DNA of 64,000 bases. Origin: Capillidium heterosporum. Taxonomy: Eukaryota; Entomophthoromycota; Entomophthoromycetes; Entomophthorales; Capillidiaceae. This document shows, piece by piece, positions 55,190-64,000 of this stretch. The stretch is from positions 1,116,001-1,180,000 of the forward strand of contig WBMQ01000006.1 in the NCBI GenBank assembly GCA_016630905.1, given 5' to 3'. Numbering within the stretch: position 1 is the stretch's first letter; the number at the start of each line of letters is the position of its first letter. The notes beneath the pieces are model-generated. The model was not told the origin of the DNA and did not search any database. It saw nothing but the letters and a program-made list of their open reading frames with translations. The translations under genes and the position numbers were made by a program.

Positions 55190-57527
55190 ATGCGTACTGA
55201 AACTATCTCTTCATCAACATCCTACGACGCTAGGCATTACCATGGCAAGATCAATTATAAAGAGAACGCGATCAAACTCTTGGATAGTGTTAAAGTTGGG
55301 CTTCCTCTCTACCTGAAATCTTTCCTGCCAATAATAAGCTGGTTACCCAGGTACAACCGGAAGTGGTTCATAAGAGACCTTATGGCCGGGTTAACAGTTG
55401 GTATTATGGTCATCCCCGAATCGTTAGCTTACGCCAAGTTAGCCCATCTACCTGTACAGTACGGTCTATATTCGAGCTTCATAGGCACTATGGTGTACTG
55501 CTTTTTAGGAACTACGAGGGAGATAGCGGTGGGACCAGCAGCCGTTTTGGCACTTTTAGTTGGGCAAGCAGTTGTCAATGTACAGACCGAGTATCCAGAG
55601 TTCAAACCTCAGGAGGTCGCCGCCTGTTTGTCATTCTACGCCTCCTTCATAGCTATATTCTTCGGTATTACTAGACTGGCCAGCATCCTCGACCTTATAC
55701 CGGAACCAGTTATCATTGGGTTTACTACTGGAGCAGCGCTGACCATAATACTGTCTCAGATACCGTCACTACTCGGTATACCTAACGTGTCTAAGGAAGG
55801 TACAACTGTCGAACAGATCTACCAAATATGCATAAACATCCCCAACATAAGCTGGATAAACATAGTTTTTGGTTTGGTATCATTAGTTTTTGTCTTATTA
55901 CTCAAGTTTGGTACGGTCCCATTTTTGAAGCGAGCGCCCTGGCTATTCTACTTCAAGGTCAGCGCCAACGGTATTGCCGTCATAATATTTACTGTAATAT
56001 CTTTCGTACTATCGATATACGGTAAAAATTCCCAACTTAACGTTGTCGGTGCGGTACCAGCTGGAATAGCCGATGTGAAGGTACCGAATCTTGACCCCAA
56101 GTTGCTGTCAAGCGTGTCTACAGAGCTTATCCCAATAGCGTTGGTCATGGTCTTGGAGCACGTGTCTATAAGTAGATTGTTTGCACGTAAAGGCAAGTAT
56201 CAAGCGTCGGCATCGCAGGAACTCTTCGCTATAGGCACCTGTAACTTGGCTGCATCCTTTTTTTCAGCGTTCCCAACAACCGGTGCATTTACCCGATCAG
56301 CCGTCAACTACACGTCTTCCATAGTTACACCGCTCAGCGGTATTGTTGTTGGATCCATAGTCATATTCGCCATTTACTTATTAACACCCGCTTTTTACTA
56401 CATACCGAGTGCAACGTTATCAGCGGTCATAGTAGCTGCCGCATCATCGCTAATCGTTGATTATCATACAATTAAAGAGCTTTTCAGCATCCAGTTCTTT
56501 GAAGGCATCATCCTAATCGTCGCCGGTGTCCTAACTTTTTTTATCAGTGCTGAGGTTGGAATTTTGACAGCGGTCGGCCTATCGTTCGTCCTTATGATCT
56601 ACCGAATAGCGCGACCCCACATTTATCTCTTAGCTCAAGTTCTAGATAGACCTGACGCGTACATTGATCACAAGCATCCAAAATTTAAAACGGTTTCCCC
56701 GATACCCGGCGTCCTTATATTCAGACCGCAGGAGAGTCTAACCTTCCCCAACATAGATTATATAAAAAACAGAATTATAGACGCTACGATAGAGCTCACC
56801 GACCCTGGAAAGCGCGATATCGACAGTAACCGTTATCTGTGGACCGACGATATCGTGACCCGATCCAAAAATATCCGCAAGTACCGCGATCAGATTGAGA
56901 GTAGGAATAGCGTAGAAGTCACTAAAGTTCTCCCCAAATTACGAGGTATCATATTAGGATTTCAGCGCTGTAAACACGGTAGATGCTTCCGGTATTGAAG
57001 GGTTACTGGAAATTAGGGACATTTTAACTGATTACGCCGGCTACTTTACTATCAAAGGTCTTGAGAAGGACGACGAAAAGTATAGTGAAAACGACATTGA
57101 ACCCAAAACTACGCTATTCGAGATGCATTTCGTTTCTGTTCATCCTAGCGTTGTCAATTTATTGGACCGAGCTGAGTTAACTAAACAGATCTCCACCCAC
57201 ATTGATTTCAATATCCTTGAAGCTTTGAGGCATGCTAGTAGAAGTGGACATTCCATTCGAAATGGATCTACCCACCTTATGACTGACAACTCTTTACCAT
57301 TACGTAGCCCACGACACTTCCCTGAGCACTTGACTTCGAGTTTCCAACCTACCAAGCATGTCAACTATACAACAACTATAGATCCAATTGCGTATAAACC
57401 ATCCAAATTCGTACATCTGACGGTTGCTGATGCGGTACGACGCCTCCAGAAGCGTATCGATGGATTAGAGCAACAGATGAGCTCAATGATCGACGAGGAT
57501 GAAGATGCTTTTGCAAACTTGGCTTGA
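55190..57527 (+). CDS. SulP sulfate permease copy 2, with apparent +1 frameshift
   Basis: Tandem paralogue of the gene at 51138, with the same layout: cytosolic N-terminus, SulP core (MAGLTVGIMVIPESLAYAKL, FPTTGAFTRSAVNYTS), STAS domain and conserved tail YKPSKFVHLTVADAVRRLQK. The first frame runs 55190-56998 and ends in unrelated residues after KLRGIIL. The second frame carries the rest of STAS to the stop at 57527. Alignment to copy 1 places one extra G at 56957-56958 within the STAS strand that reads LDFSAVNT in copy 1. Without it, 778 residues would match copy 1 end to end. No GT-AG intron explains it. It is either a fresh inactivating mutation or a consensus error. The clean downstream frame argues against long decay. 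A frameshifted product would lose most of STAS. Confidence 0.93.
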
Positions 57528-58089
57528 ATAGCATATATATAATATAGCTAGCTACGAATGTAGTTACGTTTAATAAATACTTTGATCAACTTTTATAAGC
57601 TATTCATATATAGAATTAGAATATACCTCAATGTTTTCAAATTGCATTTATAAACACTATCATTTTATGAGATCTTTGACTGGATTACTCAACTTCTGTA
57701 CTTGAAGTTATCCATCAAAGAACGCTGGTCAATTCAACTTAGTCCCACCTATCTGATAAACCTTTTAAGCAGCTCAATCTTCGTACTCTTGGTAAAGATC
57801 TACTAAATGTTCAAAGCCAGCTTAAGATAGCAGGGAATATAACATCAGTAGAAATGTTTTGGAACCTAATAGCTATATAATGACAAATTTGACTAATTCT
57901 AAAAAAGTTCGAAACAGGAAATACCCAACATAAGCAATAACATCCTCAACATGTAAGTTTAAAGACATCAGGTTTTCTTCTCCAAAGTCATCTCAAACTG
58001 CCTCTCAACACAGGTAATTAACGCATTGGGTGCTAGAAATTACACCGATTCCACTATTCTATAGTTCTAAACCGGTACGGTGACAAACT
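57528..58089. other. Spacer, possibly including the tail of a relic gene
   Basis: AT-rich 3' flank of SulP copy 2. The minus strand at about 57650-58089 may contain more of the F-box relic, but reading frames are too broken to say. Confidence 0.4.
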
Positions 58090-59330
58090 GCAGATTCGTT
58101 CAAAGCCCTTTACCAGCTTCACTGAAGGCCTTGTTGCTTATTATCTTCTTGACCATCTTGCTCAGGTTGATAGTCAAGTTGGTAAGCTTGTGCAAACTAG
58201 ACTGTAAAACTTTGCAAAAGTTCCTATCTAAGCTGACACAGTTCTTCAACTTCGGCTTGGCGATCTGACTGATATCTTTGACATTATTAAAGAGTTTGTC
58301 GAGGATGGCACCTTCTAAGCATAGCTGTTCAAGTTTAGGTAAGGCAAAGACAATGCCTATCGATGTGTTGTTGAATGTGTCAAGGATGTGGACATGGGCG
58401 TACCTGAGGTTCATAGATTTTATGGACTCTTTGTCGGTTATCAAATACATCTTCAGTTTCAAACTTTGCAGCCTGTTAAACTTGTATTTGATAAATTTCT
58501 TGTAAGCCCTCTGATCGTTGGTTCCTTTCAGTACGACGTAGAACGCTTGAGCCTGAAGAAGCAGATGAGAGAAATCTTGATGATGTATTTAGGCTTCACC
58601 TTTATTGAAAACCTTTTGAAGTTTACGAAGTTGGCATGTTCAATAGCCGTCACAGTTCGGTAATAAGTGAACTTCAACTCCAGCACTTTAAGATTAGAAA
58701 AACTTCGGCTGATAGCTATCAACTTGGAGATCGATATCTGAATATTATACCACCAAGATTTGAATCTGGGGAATTTTATGCTAATCTAGGGAATATCAGC
58801 TAGGTTCAGATATGACAAGGATCTGTAAACATTGAATGATGCTGATAAACCTGACTTGATGGAAGATCATAACGTGGGACGATAGGCACAACTCCCTCAA
58901 ATTTACGAATAAGATATACATGTTGCTGATGAATTTGGTGCTTGTGAAAAAATGGTTGACTTCTAGTTTCTCTAAGCTAGAGGAGTGGTGTTTCATCTCA
59001 AAACAACTGGAAGGTAAATCAGATACAACTTCTTCGACTTATCTACTGCGCTTTTAGGCGATGTGCTCGGGTACGATGTATTTAAGAGCTTTCTGGAAGT
59101 ATATTTTTCGTGCAGCTTCGGTAACAGGATGTCAGTAAATTGTTTAGTACAGTATAACAGTTGGTACTTCTCGGATTTATCTAGGTGACTAATTATCTCT
59201 TTGTGTAGAGCTGGATAGTGTGCTGAAGCCGGTCACCATATCTTTGTTTCTTTAGCTGAAAGATACTCGATACTGACAAAAAGGTTTTCAGTTCAAGGTA
59301 GTCGATGATGTATCTCTATTGCTTTCTACT
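58090..59330 (-). pseudogene. Broken F-box/leucine-rich-repeat gene
   Basis: Read on the minus strand from about 59220: an F-box-like segment (HYPALHKEIISHLDKSEKYQ, then LLYCTKQFTDILLPKLHEKY). Leucine-rich blocks follow in changing frames: near 58996 SSSLEKLEVNHFF and LFVNLRELCLSSHV; near 58720 SFSNLKVLELKFTY; near 58462-58100 ALPKLEQLCLEGAILDKL and KLKNCVSLDRNF. Stops and frameshifts separate the blocks and no splicing scheme in phase was found. A functional ancestor would have been an SCF substrate adaptor. It is the same type as the relic at 15976-17190. Confidence 0.65.
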
Positions 59331-59950
59331 TTTTCAATAATGATTAGAATCGGCAAATTTTAACACATACTTAATAGTAATAATCAACAGATGTAGCTAT
59401 ATTTCTATATCTTAGGAATGCCATCATAGTTATTAGGCTTTCATCTGCAGACAACGATACCTTTCCCAAGTATTAACAAATCCCCAAGTTCAGTAAAGAA
59501 AACAAGGGACAAAAGTAGATAAATCCTATTCCAAACCAAGTGTATCAACCTCAAATGTAAAATTAGTTTGACCATATTTAATTTAGAATTTAAAAAATAT
59601 TTTTTGATACTCTTTAAAACTTTGATTTTTCCAACCACGTGGAGCGATCGGCTCTTTGTATTACCTTTACTATCAATATGTTGAAGTAACAGCCTATATA
59701 CAAGAAAACCGATCCTCATCTGGGTTACAATGTTTGTAGGATATCTAATTAGCTTCAGGTGAAATTTAAACCATTATGTAAGCTTAAAAACGAACCTTTA
59801 CGGCACCAAGATGTCGCTTTATAGAAATGTGATAGCCTTAAAAAGTTGAAGTGCATATGTGTCTATTTAAATATATATAATACAAATTCTTAAAAGCAAT
59901 GCCCAGGTTAACAGAAATAAAAATATTTATTAACAAACCTATCAAAAAAT
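59331..59950. other. Intergenic, no gene seen
   Basis: AT-rich spacer at the 3' side of the third SulP gene. The 92-codon minus ORF 59441-59719 has no recognised domain and may belong to the 5' side of the F-box relic. Confidence 0.4.
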
Positions 59951-62900
59951 CTACATCAACTCAAAGGCGTTTTTAGCGTAGACAGTAATATCGTTAGCAG
60001 CAAAATTCAAACTCCAAGTCATAAGTCGTATAGCTAAAGCTGGTTCTTCCTCCACTAGTTGATCGTACCTTTCCTTAGTTAAGCTCCATAACATACAGTC
60101 CAACTCAACTTTAACTCTGAATGGTCTTGGTCTCCCGGTGAAAGTAGCTAGTTCGCCTACCATGGTACCAGGTAGGATACTTTCAACATCTTTCCATAAG
60201 CCTGGGGTGTTAGCATCCTGGACGTAAGCTTTGAGCAACCCTGATTCAACGAGGTAGAGGCGGTCGGCAGCTTCACCTTGCTCCCATAGGGTAGTACCAG
60301 CTGGGAACAAATTCTGTTCAAAGAGGTTGGCCATCTTGAAGATGTAGTCGTCAATACCTACCTGCGATGTCGACAGGATTTGAACGAGTAGGGCGATAGG
60401 CTGTTGTAATGTCAGGCCTACCGGTTGGTTATCCAACATCAGGCTGTCGGTGGCGGCTAGATCGATGTGGTGAGTACGGGGGGAACCTACCTCCAATTCA
60501 TTGTAATCATCGGACCTTAAATTGGAAGTATCAGTTGGGATGGCCACATTGGCCTGCTTGAGATTAGCTTGTCTCAGGTAGGACAGCTGCAATAGCGTGT
60601 TTTCGCACCACTCCAGAGCACCGTTGAGGGTGGGGAAGGTGTTGGTGAGATCCTCTGGTTTGTTGGACCACAAGCCGACGGCATGCAATGCTAGTCCGAT
60701 CTCTGAGCTGGTAGATAGCCCACAGAAGACCATGTGAACTTGGCGAGAGTTGAGTAGTCGGCGGATTCTAATGAAGGCCTCGGCAGCTGAGAAGTCGACA
60801 CCGGTCACAAGCGTAAGGTCAAAAACGACGAAGCGTAGAGGACGTTGGGACCAGCTACGCTCATCAAGTAGATCCCGAACTGAACTCTCGACCTGGTCGA
60901 TAGTACCAAAGAACATGAAGCCCTGCAGTTTTAGGACCAGTACTTGAGTCGACACCGCGTCCAAAAACTGACGTTGACGGTAGACACGGCGTACCGATGA
61001 CCTGGTAGCAATTCCACTGTAGGAAGTTCGGATGGGAGTACGTAGCGAATATACGTAGACAAAGAATAGACAGGCTAAAACGATACCGACAAACACGCCT
61101 TCAACGAAGCCTAACAGAGCCATGGCAACGACAATAACCCAAATGGTGGCGTACTCTAGTCGGTTCATGACACCCCAAGTCTCGTAGACACCTTCCTTGA
61201 ACAATTCCAGTCCCAAATGGAAGATCAGACTACCTACAACAACACATGGGATGTACCCTACAATACCGGGACCCATAGTCCACACTACGGCCGTAAGAAC
61301 TGCCAACATGAGGCCAGCTACTCTATCGTTGCCTCCTGATTTGAAGAAGAGTACAGAACTGGAGTACATTAGGTAATTCTGCAGGGAACCGAACAGGCCT
61401 GATAGTGTGTTGGACCACCCGTGGCCAATAAGCTCATAGTTGACGTCAAAGACATCGGTTTTAGTAGTTACAGGCGACAGCAGGTACGTTTATGGGTACA
61501 TGTAGGATACCAAAGAAGGTCAACGCCAAAATTATAGGTATAAGCTTGGGCAAGGTCGACCAGGAGGTACTAGCAAAGTCAAAGTGCAGGTAAAAGTTGT
61601 AGAAGGGCTTGGAAGTATCCGGTTTGTCAAATAACCAACCGATCTGACGGAGGTGGTCCAAGTCTAAATTGAACAGGTAAACCACAGTGAAAAAGATGGC
61701 AGGGATTGACATGTAGAAGGCGGGTAATAGAATTGGAGAATTGATACGACGTTGTAAAAATTTCAGGGTGCAGGCTAACAAGATGGAGGTTGCCCACAAG
61801 GATACAGCGTTGGGTTCCAAGAACTGAATCCAGCCGTCCAGAGAAAAGTAGGACAGTTTGATACGAGTAACCGTCTCCAAAGCAGTCTGACATAGGAAGT
61901 AGCCTACTCCACCGATACAACCGACCAAAATATGTCTGGGGAAGAACCCAACTAGATTACCGAGCTTGAAATAGCCCAATAGGAAGAATACGGCACCAGT
62001 AACCATGGAGGATAGAGCATAGGCGACCATAGTAGTTGCGACTACCGCCTTGGCGTTATTCTCGCCCAACTCCTCGATAATCGTCTGACAGATGATGTGT
62101 AAGAAGGGAACGACTAGCATCAAATTTATAATCAATAAAAATTCAATATAGGCATTTACCTTCAAGCATGAAACCACCTGCAGCGCAGGGGAATCCAGAT
62201 CCAATCGTGGAGTACACAAACTGGGAGATAAATGTACTGCAAAATTTTATAAGTTTAAAGTTTCAATGTTAAAATGTTACCTGACTAGGAACATGGATAC
62301 GCCATCTGGTCCAAAGGCAGCAAATATGGGAATCTGAGTCGGAAAGATGATCATACCATAACTTACCGCGTTCAAGAAGTTGAGGATAAGACCCAAAAAT
62401 ACAGGCGGGAAGAAGGTGACTGGCAACAGTAGATAATCCAACCAATTCATGTTGCTGTAATCTGGAGTTGGGATCTCCAGCTTTTCATCCAAATTCTTAA
62501 CCTCTTCTCCCGTTCCTTCCAACCCATTGTTAAAGGTGTGGTAGGTGTTGTCGAACTTGCTGACTTGGCCCTCCTCGATACTCTGCTCGTTGTTGACGAA
62601 TTGATTCGACAATAGAGATTTACGTTCCTCATCTATACTGAAGTTGTCGAACAACGAACTGGCCCGTCTACCAAACATAACCCCTAGAGCTTGGCTAGGT
62701 CGTGCAGTCAGACTGTTCTCCGCCTTGTAGTTTTTCAGGAAGCTGGTGAACTGCTGGCTTTTGAGGAGGTCAGAATTGACGGTAAAGTGAGTGTTGGGGT
62801 GCTCCCCCATGTACTCTGAGTTGCCGCTGCTTCGTACACTGGTACCGTCTAAAGTATTTACCTGACGTAGAGGTAGGCCGAACCTAGGGAAGACATCTTC

Positions 62901-63182
62901 TGTAGTTGAAGTCGGTGTAGAAGCTAAAAGTCCTACCTGGTTCAAAGCTAAAGTCTGGTCTCGGATAGTTTGTTGGTTGAGGTCGAACGAAGGTGGTGGC
63001 TGCTTCTTATGGTGGTGGACCCCGTAAAAGGACTGAGTTATAGGCCTATACTTTTTGAACCTACGGCTCTTGGTATCGGTTGAAGTTCCCTCATCTTCAC
63101 TCATGTTCTGTAAGGCCTCACCTTCGATAACTATACTTAGACGTTGGTCATTGGCGTTGCTATTGGTCCCGTAACTGGACAT
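59951..63182 (-). CDS. SulP/STAS transporter with C-terminal cyclic-nucleotide-binding-like domain, apparent frameshift
   Basis: Vacuolar-type SulP anion transporter (S. cerevisiae YGR125W-like architecture). Exons 63182-62281, 62236-62160 and 62113-59951; introns of 44 and 46 nt, in phase. About 240 residues of disordered N-terminus precede the SulP core (FPTQIPIFAAFGPDGVSMFLVSTFIS, PRHILVGCIGGVGYF, LHVPINVPAVA, NYLMYSSSVLFFKSGG). A STAS domain follows (LQGFMFFGTIDQVESSVRDL, FVVFDLTLVTGVDFSAAEAF), then a cNMP-binding fold (PAGTTLWEQGEAADRLYLVE and GTMVGELATFTGRPRPF). The core switches frame near 61472: after NVPAVA one extra base must be ignored to continue VTTKTDVFDVNYELIGHG, which is conserved in the family. 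Ignoring it gives 1046 residues. An alternative 46-nt GTCGCC...AG intron at 61433-61478 also restores frame but removes those conserved residues. It is either a mutation or a sequence error. Confidence 0.94.
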
Positions 63183-64000
63183 TCTACTTGCTTTTATTTA
63201 AAGGCTTCAACTCGAATTGTTTAACAAAAGTTGATGCCGTTTAAATGTCCGGGTATTTATAATGGATGCTACTATGAAATAATTTATGCAACACTTTCAG
63301 TTGGTCTATTAAGACTGGGGAAGTATTCATCTTTACCCTACCCTGCCTAACCACAATGTGCAAAAATAAAATTTAGAGGGTTGCGGGCTTAAATCCATCA
63401 ACTTTTCGCTTCCCTTCGAAGCTGTACTTTCAACTTTTATATGCTTTTGGCTAAATACCGTAGGATCGTCACTTTAGCCCCTCTTTGTGGACTTTTGATT
63501 GGTTTTTGGCTGGCTTGGTGAGAAATTTGGAGTTTCTATTGTCAAGTTTCTCCATCAATATCAACAACCGATTTCTAAATGAAATTTGAACTATGTTTTA
63601 AATTAGATGAACGTGTGAACAATGCTATTATAATTAAACAAAAAGGAAAGTTGTAAGATCAGCTCATTTAATTTGAAACGAAATTGTAAATCGTGTGGAG
63701 TTCTCAGGGATGGATTGTGTTTTTGTCCGTCGTTTCAAAGCTCATTAAGTTTAAGTTATAACCAATAATCGGACATTTTTGGGCCACATGGTTCGATTGA
63801 AGCTAGAGGTATTCGTCAGAGGTACTTGCAAACAAACAGACATGTAGGATTATAATGTGGACTGCAATATATTTCAATATAAACTATCAAGTGAATGTGG
63901 AATTTTCATTATATACATCTTATTCCATTAAAATTAGCATAGCAAATTGATTTAATCCTCTTATGTCTTGATTATTTTACAGCTTACTACTGAAAACAAC
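63183..64000. other. Intergenic, no gene seen
   Basis: Promoter side of the third SulP gene followed by AT-rich DNA to the window edge. No reading frame, RNA gene or repeat recognised. Confidence 0.5.

Noticed and set aside
61461-62219. Separate gene ending at the TAA near 61461
   Set aside because: The downstream frame continues the same SulP core at once (VTTKTDVFDVNYELIGHG), so this is one gene with a frame change, not two.

Overview
The window looks like nuclear DNA from an early-diverging filamentous fungus. The evidence is AT-rich intergenic DNA, many very short GT-AG introns (about 38-60 nt) with clear family proteins on both sides, a division-2 chitin synthase, a Zn2Cys6 regulator, fungal-type Ras proteins with the GGGGVGKS P-loop, a tyrosinase, and F-box/leucine-rich relics. 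My best guess is Entomophthoromycotina (Conidiobolus-like). That is an inference from gene content and style, not a sequence match. I see no prokaryotic operons, CRISPR, rRNA or convincing tRNA.

Layout. 0.6-2.6 kb: a seven-helix receptor. 4.7-5.8 kb: a Utp12-domain ribosome-biogenesis protein. 7.2-10.0 kb: two Ras genes arranged tail to tail. 11.9-12.5 kb: a NAA50-type N-acetyltransferase. 13.6-15.3 kb: a mitochondrial family III CoA-transferase (SUGCT-like) with seven exons, one of them only 12 nt. 16-17.2 kb: a broken F-box gene. 18.3-19.6 kb: a secreted tyrosinase. 20.1-22.6 kb: a membrane plus coiled-coil protein. 23.7-24.3 kb: a mitochondrial thioredoxin. 25.6-26.4 kb: a DUF4203-like membrane protein. 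28.6-31.0 kb: an unidentified protein convergent with a MOSC (mARC-like) protein. 31.4-34.4 kb: a CHS3-like chitin synthase. 35.7-37.2 kb: an Aro8/kynurenine-type aminotransferase. 38.5-42.7 kb: a Zn2Cys6 regulator divergent from a myristoylation-motif TLDc protein. 45.2-48.3 kb: a secreted lysine/serine-rich repeat protein. 51.1-63.2 kb: three SulP sulfate-permease-family genes, two in tandem and one vacuolar-type with a C-terminal cyclic-nucleotide-binding-like domain, with a broken F-box/LRR gene between them.

The genes do not form one pathway. Shared themes are nutrient sensing and signalling (receptor, two Ras, TLDc protein), sulfate/anion transport (three SulP) and the cell surface (chitin synthase, tyrosinase, lysine-rich secreted protein). 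Two of the three SulP genes carry an apparent single-base frameshift in otherwise intact reading frames. Either they are recent lesions or the consensus sequence has indel errors. Exon structures were worked out by hand from splice sites, phase and family conservation. Where every junction keeps phase and the total is a multiple of three, confidence is high.
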